Source: Actinomadura sp. BRA 177 (GTDB lineage: Bacteria; Actinomycetota; Actinomycetes; Streptosporangiales; Streptosporangiaceae). From it: DNA of 57,133 bases. A model generated the notes under the pieces. That model was given only the letters and a program-made list of their open reading frames with translations, ran no database searches and was not told the DNA's origin. Made by a program: the position numbers and the translations under genes. Positions 41,176-48,532 of the stretch are shown here, piece after piece (the first letter of the stretch is position 1; each line of letters begins with the position of its first letter). The stretch covers positions 1 to 57,133 of the forward strand of contig NZ_JABXFD010000497.1 of assembly GCF_013372625.1 (NCBI RefSeq), in the 5' to 3' direction.

Positions 41176-41670
41176 CTAGTCCACGTGGGGAACGGTGCCG
41201 ATGAGGCCGTGGCGGATGCGTCGTCGTAGCGCGGGGTGGATCTCGTAGCCATCAAGGTCGCCCGGATCCACCCACCGCACCTCGGACGCCTCGTCCGTCG
41301 TCCTTGGGTTTCCGTCGACCGGCCGGGCGTGGAGGCATACGTTCACGGGCTGCCGCACCTCGTCCACGCGGTTGTCCTTGATGTACTCGATGACGTGATC
41401 CGGCGTGGTGAACACGCCGACCAGATCAAGTGTCTCGATCTCCACGCCGGTCTCCTCGCGGCATTCCCGCACGGCGCACTCGCGGATCGTCTCGCCCCTC
41501 TTCAGCCCGCCGGTCGGGATCGTCCAAAGGTCGTTGTCAGTGCGTCGCAGCAGCAGCACCCGCCCGGCGTCGTCGCGCACCAGTGCGGAGGCGGACGGCT
41601 TACGCGATGTGGGCTCTGGCGCGTCCGGGTCGTGCCAGTGATCGACGCGCCGGGTGCTCTTCCGGCTCAT
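41176..41670 (-). CDS. NUDIX hydrolase
   Basis: A 164-residue pyrophosphohydrolase. The NUDIX box is complete: GGLKRGETIRECAVRECREE then TGVEI, giving G-x5-E-x7-R-E-x2-E-E-x-G-V with the metal-binding glutamates. LVRDDAGRVLLLRRTDNDLW precedes it and is typical of MutT/ADP-ribose-type sequences. ATG 41670 overlaps the stop of the HTH-PLD gene (ATGA), so the two are coupled. It cleaves a nucleoside diphosphate linked to some group X, perhaps a damaged nucleotide or signalling molecule. Confidence 0.9.
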   Translation of the reverse strand: MSRKSTRRVDHWHDPDAPEPTSRKPSASALVRDDAGRVLLLRRTDNDLWTIPTGGLKRGETIRECAVRECREETGVEIETLDLVGVFTTPDHVIEYIKDNRVDEVRQPVNVCLHARPVDGNPRTTDEASEVRWVDPGDLDGYEIHPALRRRIRHGLIGTVPHVD

Positions 41671-42398
41671 CCGGCCTCTCCGTCCAGCGGTCGGGCCGAC
41701 GCCCATACACGCTCGAAGCTTTCCAGGTAGGTGTTGAAGTACGCGCCGCCCACCCGCCGGATGTGATGCACCGGCGTATAGGCGGCGAGGATCCCGTACA
41801 CATGACTGTTGACGATCATTTCGTCGTCGAATCGATAGATCGAGTTGTACAGCGGCGTGTCGTGCAGCCGGATCTCGGCCGACCCGGCCAGGGGCCGGTA
41901 GTAGGTCAGCACTGCGGCGACCCGCCCGGCGACGCCGCCGCCAATGGCCTTCTCAGCATCCCGCGCTGCGAGTTGGGTGCCCTGCGGATCGCCGATCAGG
42001 AGCCGTACCCGGGCACCGGCCTCGGCACGGGCCCGTAGCAGGGGAAGCCAGTCGGGATGCTCCTCACTCAGGAACAGGCCCGCGTAGGCGAGGTAGTCGA
42101 CGTTGCGGTCGGCCTGCCTCAGCAGTTCCGTCCACAGGTGCTTGGGGACGTCCTGGCGGCGCGGCCAGGTCGCGACCAGTTCCGCTCCGTTGAGGGACGC
42201 CTTGTCGACCGCGCCGGGCCACAGGTAGGACTCGTCCTCCTGCAGGATCGCGGCGACCCGGTAGCGGGTTCGCGGGTAGGGGACGCTCGTCTCGGCAAGC
42301 CACCGTTCGACGCTCTTGGCGCTGACTTCAGACGCTTCGGCGAGCCCCACGACGTCGTAGCCGCGGCCGAGCATCGCGCGCCGCAATCGCTCGTTCAT
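41667..42398 (-). CDS. Helix-turn-helix protein with PLD-like C-terminal domain
   Basis: A 243-residue protein. The N-terminus (MNERLRRAMLGRGYDVVGLA then EASEVSAKSVERWLAE) is an XRE-like helix-turn-helix with a K-S-V-E-R recognition helix; LWPGAVDKAS ends it. The rest (VDYLAYAGLFLSEEHPDWLP, GARVRLLIGDPQGTQLAARD, FDDEMIVNSHVYG, HIRRVGGAYFNTYLESFERVW) has the layout of a phospholipase D-like fold, but the HKD motif is not evident, so it is probably a binding rather than catalytic module. Coupled to the NUDIX gene: a sensor-regulator plus nucleotide hydrolase. Lies between two leader copies. Confidence 0.8.
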   Translation of the reverse strand: MNERLRRAMLGRGYDVVGLAEASEVSAKSVERWLAETSVPYPRTRYRVAAILQEDESYLWPGAVDKASLNGAELVATWPRRQDVPKHLWTELLRQADRNVDYLAYAGLFLSEEHPDWLPLLRARAEAGARVRLLIGDPQGTQLAARDAEKAIGGGVAGRVAAVLTYYRPLAGSAEIRLHDTPLYNSIYRFDDEMIVNSHVYGILAAYTPVHHIRRVGGAYFNTYLESFERVWASARPLDGEAG

Positions 42399-42505
42399 GC
42401 GGTGAGCATGCCATCTAGCGACGCTTAGCGACATCGTTATGACGGATAGATGTCTGTAGATGTCTAGCAGTGTCATCGCCGTGGGTGATGGTCTCCGCAC
42501 ATTCT

Positions 42506-42586
42506 GTGTCGCAGGACACGGAGACGGCCCCGGCCGGCGGGCGAACGCCGGTGGTTCCGGGGCCTTGGCCCGATGAGAGGTCGGAC
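42506..42586 (+). repeat. Conserved hairpin leader, copy 3
   Basis: GTGTC-GCAG-GACAC (42506-42519), then outer stem GGCCCCGG (42526-42533) with CCGGGGCC (42557-42564) and inner CCGGCG-GGCGAA-CGCCGG. It ends 3 bases before the ATG of small protein A' at 42589. GAGAGGTCGG at its end may serve as the ribosome site, in which case alternative pairing with the hairpin could control translation. Shares 48 identical bases with copy 2 and the full stem with copy 1. Confidence 0.78.
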
Positions 42587-42588
42587 CC

Positions 42589-42996
42589 ATGAATGAGGCT
42601 AGCCCGTCCGCACTGGACATCGGCGAACTCGCCGCCGAGTTTCCCGGCTGGACGATCGAACTCGTCCAAGACTCTCCCTTGTGGCGGGCCTCCCGCGACA
42701 TGGCCCCGCCCCTGGCGATCGCCGCCAACTCGCTCGCCGAACTACGGGCCCTGCTGGACGAGGCCGACCGGCTCGACTGCCGCCGCACGACCAACGCGCT
42801 CGCGGTCCTGCGCGAGTACGGCGTGATCGCGCAGCCGTGCGGGCAGGCCGTCGTCGCCGAACCACCGGGCGGCGTCCGCCGCACGATCGTGGCCGGGCGC
42901 GGCCTTTACGAGTGGACGTCCGGCGTGCTGATCGGCCTGGTCGGCGACGTGTCCGAGGCCGCCGAGCGAGTGCTGCGCGGGCTGCGGGAGTCGTGA
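42589..42996 (+). CDS. Small protein A' (FPxW family), 135 aa
   Basis: A 135-residue paralogue of the protein at 14204-14434. The N-terminal half (SALDIGELAAEFPGWTIELV then QDSPLWRASRD and SLAELRALLDEADRLD) aligns with that protein; the C-terminal half (GQAVVAEPPGGVRRTIVAGR, YEWTSGVLIGLVGDVSEAAE) is extra. No known domain is recognised. GAGAGGTCGGACCC precedes ATG 42589. It overlaps the next gene by 4 bases (TGATG type) and follows the conserved leader. Likely regulated with, or acting on, an XRE-type regulator. Confidence 0.72.
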   Translation: MNEASPSALDIGELAAEFPGWTIELVQDSPLWRASRDMAPPLAIAANSLAELRALLDEADRLDCRRTTNALAVLREYGVIAQPCGQAVVAEPPGGVRRTIVAGRGLYEWTSGVLIGLVGDVSEAAERVLRGLRES

Positions 42997-43244
42997 TGCC
43001 GAACCGTGTGACCTGCTGGTACGGGAAGGCCACGGGTAGCTGGTGGGCGCTGGCCCGTGACAGCGCCGGACGATGGCGGCTGGTCGAGGCCGCCTCCCAA
43101 GCCGACCTCGGCCGCCGCCTGACCGAACTCGGCGCATACGGCGACGCGGCCCCGCCTGGGTTCGCCGCGCCTTCGCGTCCCGCGGACCCGCCCCTCCGTC
43201 CCATCGCCGCGCGGAACCCCTCGCCGCGCCACCACTACCACTGA
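42996..43244 (+). CDS. Small protein B' (GKATGSWWA family), 82 aa
   Basis: ATG 42996 overlaps the stop of A'. The 82-residue product begins MPNRVTCWYGKATGSWWALA, then GRWRLVEAASQADLGRRLTE, matching protein B at 14004-14207 in both blocks. The C-terminal 30 residues are Pro/Arg-rich and differ. The A-B order and overlap are kept in both cassettes, so the two proteins probably work together, perhaps as a complex. Function unknown. Confidence 0.72.
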   Translation: MPNRVTCWYGKATGSWWALARDSAGRWRLVEAASQADLGRRLTELGAYGDAAPPGFAAPSRPADPPLRPIAARNPSPRHHYH

Positions 43245-43260
43245 CACGGGAGCCGCGCCG

Positions 43261-43545
43261 ATGCGAGACATGTTCGGGCCTGCCGAGAAGCTGCACGCGG
43301 CCGTTCGGCGGCGCGCTCCGCAGGTCGCTGCTGCGGTCGTGCTGGACGAGGAGGCGGGGCTGCGCCGGGTGCGTGTCACCTACCGCGACGCCGGCCCCTA
43401 CCTCGTCGGCTGGGACGGCACCACCTACGAGTGGCGCTCGGGACCCGCCTCGGGGCTGCCGCTGCCCACCGACCCCGAACGAGCCGCCGACTCGATCGCG
43501 GCCGCACTCGGCGCGCTCGTGCCGAAGGAGCCGCCCGCCCCCTAG
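43261..43545 (+). CDS. Small protein C, 94 aa
   Basis: ATG 43261 with GGGAG 8-12 bases before. The 94-residue product, MRDMFGPAEKLHAAVRRRAP, VRVTYRDAGPYLVGWDGTTY, EWRSGPASGLPLPTDPERAA, looks like a small alpha-beta domain of no recognised family. It lies 16 bases after B' and belongs to the same operon; the 13-14 kb cassette lacks it. The spacer 43546-43693 contains a GCGGCCG/CGGCCGC dyad (43558-43589), a possible terminator. Confidence 0.65.
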   Translation: MRDMFGPAEKLHAAVRRRAPQVAAAVVLDEEAGLRRVRVTYRDAGPYLVGWDGTTYEWRSGPASGLPLPTDPERAADSIAAALGALVPKEPPAP

Positions 43546-43693
43546 AACCGGAACGGCGCGGCCGATGGACGCCCTCCGATCCCGGCCGCGTCGCCCCTCC
43601 ACAACCCGCCACGCTGCGGGAATCGGCTCCGCATCCCAGGTAAAGCGCGCGACTGGGGCGCGGTAACAACCACGGAGCGCGCAGGAGGTTCTC

Positions 43694-43957
43694 ATGACCA
43701 TCACCCATGAACGGGCGACCACGACTGCCACCAAGGATCCCCGCGACCTGGTCCTGCCCGAGCAGTTCCAGACCATGGTCGACAGCACGGGCGGACTCCC
43801 TCAACTTCAGAGAGTCCACCCGTGCCGACCAAGAGTGGTCACAGGGCCAGGGCGTGCTTCAGTGCCCGGCCGACGTCCATCATTGTGGGAATTGACAGCG
43901 CCCCTAGGTCGGCGACGATCTGGTCTCGGTACAGGGGGCCGAGGTCGTCGCAGTTGA
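43694..43957 (+). CDS. Short gene of unknown function, probably truncated
   Basis: ATG 43694 has an excellent AGGAGG 6 bases upstream, so it starts a real gene. The first 35 residues (MTITHERATTTATKDPRDLV, LPEQFQTMVDSTGG) look natural; after about 43790 the frame runs into a hairpin and then into the complement of the MazF gene, where the translation (RPRVVTGPGRASVPGRR) has shadow-frame composition. So the original C-terminus was probably lost when the toxin-antitoxin module came in. No family is recognised. Confidence 0.45.
   Translation: MTITHERATTTATKDPRDLVLPEQFQTMVDSTGGLPQLQRVHPCRPRVVTGPGRASVPGRRPSLWELTAPLGRRRSGLGTGGRGRRS
43786..43824. terminator. Hairpin at the junction of MazF and the truncated gene
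   Basis: CACGGG-C-GGACTC pairs with GAGTCC-A-CCCGTG around a 13-base loop, with one C/A mismatch. It lies 15 bases after the MazF stop codon on the minus strand, where it can terminate the toxin message, and inside the 3' part of the gene starting at 43694. Confidence 0.6.
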
Positions 43958-44162
43958 CGTATCCGGCGAGCGGGTCACCAGCACGCAAGGGCGCCCAGGA
44001 AGGCAGATCGCGGCGAGTGGTCGTGATCCGCGCGACCAGGCAATCACCGATGGCGTTGTTGCGGGCGTTGTTGGAGACGACCAGCCACGGCTTGAGCCCG
44101 AAACCGAGGTCGGCGCGATAGACCCGGCCGCGGACGGGGACGATGTTGGGGGCGGCGTTCAC
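43839..44162 (-). CDS. MazF/PemK-type endoribonuclease toxin
   Basis: A 107-residue MazF-fold toxin. RGRVYRADLGFGLKPWLVVS then NNARNNAIGDCLVARITTTR and GYVNCDDLGPLYRDQI follow the family pattern, with the K-P-x-L-V-V-S-N segment and the V-N/C-D-D strand. The RPxLVVS Arg of classical MazF is Lys here. ATG 44162 overlaps the antitoxin stop (ATGA). It would cleave mRNA or tRNA when freed from its antitoxin. Confidence 0.86.
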   Translation of the reverse strand: MNAAPNIVPVRGRVYRADLGFGLKPWLVVSNNARNNAIGDCLVARITTTRRDLPSWAPLRAGDPLAGYVNCDDLGPLYRDQIVADLGALSIPTMMDVGRALKHALAL

Positions 44163-44467
44163 GCTCTCGTCCCACCATCCGCCTCGCTGTCACGGTCCCA
44201 GCCACGACGGGCGGTGCGGTAAGCGCGGTCCTCGTCGTCCATCTCGGCCGCCCACGCCGCGTACCCGGTGGCCGCCACCTGTTGAGTGACGGCCTCCCGT
44301 CCTGCATGGACCAATGCGGCAAGGACCTCCGCGTCGGAGGCGTCCGCGTCCAGTTCTTGGCCGGTGAGCTGCGCCAGGGCTTGGCGCTCGGGGCTGGCGG
44401 GAGCGTGCATGCGCTCCAGAGTGGCCACGTCCTCGGGCCCCATGGGGACACTCTTACGAACACTCAT
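44159..44467 (-). CDS. Antitoxin of the MazF-type toxin
   Basis: A 102-residue protein starting MSVRKSVPMGPEDVATLERM with the K-x-V-P strand of a ribbon-helix-helix, followed by LEADASDAEVLAALVHAGRE-like helix (written in part) and an acidic, Trp-containing tail (AAWAAEMDDEDRAYRTARRG) suited to wrap the toxin. Upstream is an AT-rich island with repeated GCAGCA/TGCTGC units, the probable site of autoregulation. Confidence 0.78.
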   Translation of the reverse strand: MSVRKSVPMGPEDVATLERMHAPASPERQALAQLTGQELDADASDAEVLAALVHAGREAVTQQVAATGYAAWAAEMDDEDRAYRTARRGWDRDSEADGGTRA

Positions 44468-44474
44468 GCAGCCA

Positions 44475-44512
44475 AGTATACAGCAGGATACGCAGCAAAT
44501 TATGCTGCATAA
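44475..44512 (-). promoter_or_regulatory. Promoter and operator of the MazEF-like module
   Basis: On the minus strand TATACT (44480-44475) is a near-consensus -10, 8 bases from the antitoxin ATG. Before it lie the perfect dyad TTATGC-T-GCATAA (44500-44512) and two further ATAC(G)CAGCA units. This island is far more AT-rich than anything around it. The dyad also contains the first ATG of the kinase fragment on the other strand. Confidence 0.62.
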
Positions 44513-44927
44513 AGTGCTGCGCTGCTGGAAGGGCTGCGAGCGGGTCGAACGGCGGTGGGAGGGGATGGGCGACGTCGCTGGGCTGGCCGGTCGTACGCTG
44601 TTGCACGCCGACCTGAACCCCGCCAACGTGCTGCTCGCTGAGGACGGTACGGCGTATGTGGTGGATTGGGCGTTTGCCGGACGTGGTGCCGCGTTTCTGG
44701 AGATGGCGCTGCTCGTCCCCTGGCTGTTGAAGGCGGGGCACAGTCCGGCCGAGGCGGAGCGCTGGGTCGCGCGGTTCCCCGCCTGGGCGGCCGCAGATCC
44801 TGTCGACATCGATCTGTTCGCTCGCGTCTTTGCCGACAAATGGCGAGCCAACCTTGTCGGCAATGGGGCGGATTGGGCGGTCGAACATGCCGCTGCGGCG
44901 TGGGAGTGGGCCGTGTATCGGGGGTGA
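44502..44927 (+). pseudogene. Phosphotransferase C-lobe fragment (second cassette)
   Basis: A 141-residue frame with LAGRTLLHADLNPANVLLAE (Brenner motif, intact), YVVDWAFAGRGAAFLEMALL and DVDIDLFARVFADKWRAN-like helices (partly quoted), homologous to the C-lobe of the kinase at 12999-13846. The N-lobe with the ATP-binding Lys is missing: similarity stops just after ERVERRWEGM, and the ATG at 44502 lies within the antitoxin operator. So it cannot be an active kinase and is best read as the 3' part of a gene cut by the toxin-antitoxin insertion. Confidence 0.72.
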
Positions 44928-44934
44928 GATGGGG

Positions 44935-44964
44935 ACGCCCGGCCGGAGGGGACCGGCCGGGCGT
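44935..44964. terminator. Bidirectional hairpin terminator
   Basis: ACGCCCGGCCGG, six bases, CCGGCCGGGCGT, then TGTTGTTG. It lies between the convergent kinase fragment and the secreted-protein gene and would end both transcripts. Same stem core as 36556-36588. Confidence 0.8.
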
Positions 44965-44978
44965 TGTTGTTGGGTGGG

Positions 44979-46304
44979 TTATTGGGGGATGACTGAGTAG
45001 ACCATTCGTTTGCCCGGGTGTTCGCCGACCGTCCACAGGGTGCCCAGGGTGGGGGTCGTCGGGGTGCCGTTCGGCCAGTAGGAGAGGTCTTCGGGGCCGA
45101 TGCTCAACGATTGGCTGCCGGCGATTTTCAGGGTGGTGGTCGAGGACGTTGCCTTTTCCGTGGTGTAGAGGGTGCCGGCGCCGGTCTTGCCGTGGCTGCG
45201 GCTGAGGTACCAGCGGCCATTGAAGCGGGTCGCGCCCTGGACGTTGCTGTCCGGGAGTTTGTGGGCCGCGTCCGCGTTCCAGCGGTAGGACGTGTTCATG
45301 ATCAGGTTGTTGTTGCCGTCGAAGGCGCCGGCGATGGGCCAGGCGGCGACGCGGCCGTTGGTCGGCTTGTCGCCGGCGCAGTACTCGCCGGCGAGGAGGT
45401 GGTCGGTGCCGCTGCGGTCGAGGGAGGTGTAGGAGAAGTTCGGCGAGCCGTCCGACGTGGTGCATTTGGTGCCGGTCGAGGCGGTGTGCGTCCAGGAGCC
45501 GATCTGCGGCATGACGTAGCGGTAGCCGTAGCCGTAGTAGGTGCCCGAGTGGTAGCCGATCAGGTGGTCGCCGCTGGTTGTGCCGTTCTCGGCCGCGCCG
45601 AGGTCGAAAATGCGGCGCATGTCGAACATCCGGAAGCCGCGTGCGGTGTCGGCGACGAAGAGGTAGTTGCCGTACCAGATGATGCCGCCGGCGTGCAGGG
45701 ACGTGGTGTAAGAACTGTTCGAGCTGTCCTGCGAGACCCTTACGGCGTCGTAGTCGATGATGCCGCTCTTCTCCTGCGGATACACCAGGAGGACGTGGCG
45801 GTAGGCGCCGGTGTTCGGGTTCATGAAGCTGACCCGGACGCCCTTGACCATGCCGTCGGAATTGTTGTTGTGGTCGTACCAGCTGACGAGGACGGGCTGG
45901 TAACCGTCGCCCCATTCCTGGTCAGCCTGCATGTCGGCGACGGTCGTGACGCCTTGCGGATACCACTGGGTGGTGGCGTTGTCGCCGTCGTTGAAGCAGG
46001 CGCTCTGCGCGATCCGGACGGCGCTGCCGCCCGCGATGGCGCCCGGTTCGCAGGCTTCGGCGATGCCGGCGGGATCGTCATCGTCCCGCCGGTTCAGATC
46101 GTTCATGATGTTGGTGACGGTCGCCTTCTTCAACGGAAGGGCGTCCGCCCGGTCCTGCAGCGCGGTGCCGTAGGCGTTGGGACGGAGCTGGAAGTTCGAC
46201 AGCGTCAGCACGTCCGCGGAGGCGGGGGCCTGGAGGGCGGCCACCACGGGGATCGAGAGGGACAGGGCGGTCAGCGGTGCCAGCACAAGGCGGTGCCAGG
46301 TCAT
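44979..46304 (-). CDS. Secreted protein of unknown function, 441 aa
   Basis: Signal peptide (MTWHRLVLAPLTALSLSIPV then VAALQAPASA) followed by a 410-residue extracellular part. It is rich in Gly, Asn, Tyr and short beta-strand segments (GGIIWYGNYLFVADTARGFR, YYGYGYRYVMPQIGSW, LAGEYCAGD, SLSIGPEDLSYWPNG), the composition of a beta-propeller or similar all-beta fold; VADTARGFRMFDM is propeller-like. Four cysteines may pair. ATG 46304 is set by GGAGGA 6 bases upstream. Similar full-length proteins occur in streptomycetes without known role. Lone gene. Confidence 0.75.
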   Translation of the reverse strand: MTWHRLVLAPLTALSLSIPVVAALQAPASADVLTLSNFQLRPNAYGTALQDRADALPLKKATVTNIMNDLNRRDDDDPAGIAEACEPGAIAGGSAVRIAQSACFNDGDNATTQWYPQGVTTVADMQADQEWGDGYQPVLVSWYDHNNNSDGMVKGVRVSFMNPNTGAYRHVLLVYPQEKSGIIDYDAVRVSQDSSNSSYTTSLHAGGIIWYGNYLFVADTARGFRMFDMRRIFDLGAAENGTTSGDHLIGYHSGTYYGYGYRYVMPQIGSWTHTASTGTKCTTSDGSPNFSYTSLDRSGTDHLLAGEYCAGDKPTNGRVAAWPIAGAFDGNNNLIMNTSYRWNADAAHKLPDSNVQGATRFNGRWYLSRSHGKTGAGTLYTTEKATSSTTTLKIAGSQSLSIGPEDLSYWPNGTPTTPTLGTLWTVGEHPGKRMVYSVIPQ

Positions 46305-46480
46305 GCACACTCCTCCGACGAGCCGGGGGTCCCGGCAGGCTCGGGAGCTTGGGAGCGGCCCGCCGGGATCTTTCCTGACAGGCCGTCCAAAGTGTCATGA
46401 TCGACCGAATTCGTCCAACCGTGTCGGGAAGTGAGTGATCAGGTTCACATTTCGTGATCGGGGCGGCATAGGTTTGCCGG

Positions 46481-47668
46481 ATGGACGTGGTGGTGGCCGT
46501 CGCCCTGACGCTGATGGTGACGTGGGTTCCGGCGCTGCTGTGGTGGCGGCGGCAGGGGCGGGGCGGTGACCTGGGCGGGCCCGCGCGGCGGGCGACGTTC
46601 GAGATGCTGCACACGGCTTCGCGGGCCGCGCCCGCGTTCCGGGCCGGGCTGACCGAGCAGGGCGCGCAGAAGGCGGCGCGGCACCTGCGGGCGCTGCTCG
46701 ACTGCCGCGCGGTCGCCATTACGGACGGGGAGAAGCTGCTGGCCTGGGACGGCGAGCACGATCACCATGCGGCGGAGGGGCTCGCGCACGCCGAGGTCAC
46801 GCTGGGGAACGGGCGCACGCAGGTTCATGATGTGGGCTGCGACCGGATCGACTGTCTCATCCGGCGGGTCGTGGTGGTTCCGCTGGCGACTGACGATCGG
46901 GTGGTCGGGACGCTCGCGGCGTATGGGGAGGACGTTCCAGCCGGGCTGATCCGTGCGGCCGAAGAAGTCGCGCAGTGGGTCGATGCCCAGTTGGAGCTTG
47001 CCGAGCTGGATCATTCGCGGGCGTTGTTGATGGAGGCGGAGATGCGGGCGCTGCGGGCGCAGATCTCGCCGCATTTCATCTACAACTCGCTGACCACGAT
47101 CGCGTCGTTCGTCCGGTCGGATCCGGAAAGGGCGCGGGAGTTGCTGCTGGAGTTCGCCGGGTTCACGCGGTACTCGTTCCGGCGGCATGGGGACTTCACG
47201 ACCTTGGCCGAGGAATTGCGGTCGATCGATCGGTATTTGCTGTTGCAGCGCGCTCGGTTCGGAGAAGAGCTACGGGTCACCTTGCGGATTGCGCCTGAGG
47301 TGCTGCCTGTGGCCGTGCCGTTTTTGTGCTTGCAGCCGCTTGTGGAGAACGCCGTCCGGCATGGGCTCCAGGACAGGTCGGAGCCCGGCCTCATCACGAT
47401 CATCGCGGAGGACGCCGGGTCCGACTGCGTCATCAGCGTCGAGGACGACGGGATCGGCATGGACCCCGAGGAGGTCCGGCAGCTGCTCGCGGGGGAGCGG
47501 CGCACCCCGGCCGCGGACGAGGCCGGGATCGGGCTCGCCAACGTGGACGACCGGCTCCGGCAGGTGTACGGGGACGAGTACGGGCTCGTCGTCGAGACCG
47601 GTCCGGGCGCCGGGACGAAGGTCATCGTGCGTGTCCCCAAGTACCGGCCGGGCGTCACCGCCTCTTGA
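46481..47668 (+). CDS. LytS/YehU-type sensor histidine kinase
   Basis: A 395-residue kinase. One N-terminal membrane helix (VVVAVALTLMVTWVPALLWW), a GAF-like middle part (LRALLDCRAVAITDGEKLLA to about residue 165), then the His-kinase domain PF06580 with the phospho-His in QISPHFIYNSLTTIASF, N-box LQPLVENAVRHGLQDR, and G-boxes VEDDGIGMDP and GIGLANVDDRLRQVYG. The GAF-like part has C-x-x-IDC (GCDRIDCLIRR), which could bind a ligand or metal. It signals to the LytTR regulator 52 bases downstream. By context the signal is probably a carboxylate or carbon status. Confidence 0.9.
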   Translation: MDVVVAVALTLMVTWVPALLWWRRQGRGGDLGGPARRATFEMLHTASRAAPAFRAGLTEQGAQKAARHLRALLDCRAVAITDGEKLLAWDGEHDHHAAEGLAHAEVTLGNGRTQVHDVGCDRIDCLIRRVVVVPLATDDRVVGTLAAYGEDVPAGLIRAAEEVAQWVDAQLELAELDHSRALLMEAEMRALRAQISPHFIYNSLTTIASFVRSDPERARELLLEFAGFTRYSFRRHGDFTTLAEELRSIDRYLLLQRARFGEELRVTLRIAPEVLPVAVPFLCLQPLVENAVRHGLQDRSEPGLITIIAEDAGSDCVISVEDDGIGMDPEEVRQLLAGERRTPAADEAGIGLANVDDRLRQVYGDEYGLVVETGPGAGTKVIVRVPKYRPGVTAS

Positions 47669-47720
47669 CTGTCCCGGCTCCGCCTACTGGAATGTGGCGA
47701 CGGGACGGGGAAAGGACGAT

Positions 47721-48488
47721 GTGGTGGGCCTGCGTGTCCTTGCGGTGGACGACGAGGCGCCCGCGCTGGACGACCTCGTCCATCTGCTGCGCGCCGACCC
47801 GCGGATCGGCGAGATCCACACCGCCCGGGACGGCGCCGCCGCGCTGCGCAAGCTCGACCGGGCCCTCGCGGACGGCCGGCCCGTCGCCGCCGTCTTCCTC
47901 GACATCCGGATGCCCGGCCTGGACGGCACCGTGCTCGGCCGCGTCCTCGCCCAGTTCGCCCGCGCCCCGCAGATCGTCTTCGTCACCGCGTACGAGGGGC
48001 ACGCCGTCGACGCGTTCGAGATCAAGGCGACCGACTACATCCTGAAGCCGGTGCGCCCGGAGCGGCTCGGGCTGGCGATCACGCGGGTGACCGAGGCGGC
48101 GGAGGAGGCCGGCTGGGCGGACGCCGCCGCCGACCCGGCACCGTCCGAGCCCGAGCCGATGCCCGTCGAACTGGGCGGAGTGACCCGGTTCGTCACCCCG
48201 GCCGAGGTGCTGTACGTCGAGGCGCAGGGCGACTACGCGCGGCTGCACACCTCCGGCGGCAGCCATCTGGTGCGCATCCCGCTGAACGCGCTGAGCGAGC
48301 GGTGGACCGGCGCCGGGTTCGTCCGGGTGCACCGCAGCCACCTGGTCGCGCTGTCGGCGATCAAGGAGCTGCGGCTCGACTCGGGACGCTGCACGATCGT
48401 CGTCGGCGACGCCGAGCTGCCGGTGGCGCGGCGGCACGTGCGGGAGCTGCGCGACCTGCTGGTGCGGCGGGCGAGGAGATCGTCCTGA
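47721..48488 (+). CDS. LytTR-family response regulator
   Basis: A 255-residue regulator: receiver domain (VLAVDDEAPALDDLVHLLRA, phospho-Asp in VFLDIRMPGLDG, Lys in YILKPVRPERL) and a C-terminal LytTR DNA-binding domain (LYVEAQGDYARLHTSGG, GFVRVHRSHLVALSAIKELR). GTG 47721 with AAAGGA 7 bases upstream; a second GTG follows at once. LytTR proteins bind pairs of 9-bp direct repeats; such a pair is found at 50631-50660 before the DUF485-actP operon. The stop lies close to the next membrane gene. Confidence 0.92.
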   Translation: MVGLRVLAVDDEAPALDDLVHLLRADPRIGEIHTARDGAAALRKLDRALADGRPVAAVFLDIRMPGLDGTVLGRVLAQFARAPQIVFVTAYEGHAVDAFEIKATDYILKPVRPERLGLAITRVTEAAEEAGWADAAADPAPSEPEPMPVELGGVTRFVTPAEVLYVEAQGDYARLHTSGGSHLVRIPLNALSERWTGAGFVRVHRSHLVALSAIKELRLDSGRCTIVVGDAELPVARRHVRELRDLLVRRARRSS

Positions 48489-48532
48489 GCCCGGCGGAGG
48501 AGCCGCGAGAGGTCGCGCCCGGCCGGACGCTG

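Noticed and set aside
43839..43957. C-terminal half of the 43694 frame as genuine protein
   Set aside because: It is the complement of the MazF coding end and has shadow-frame composition.
36556..44964. Two near-identical hairpins (36556-36588, 44935-44964) as mobile-element ends
   Set aside because: Both lie just after stop codons and have no transposase or target duplications; they are terminators with a common stem.
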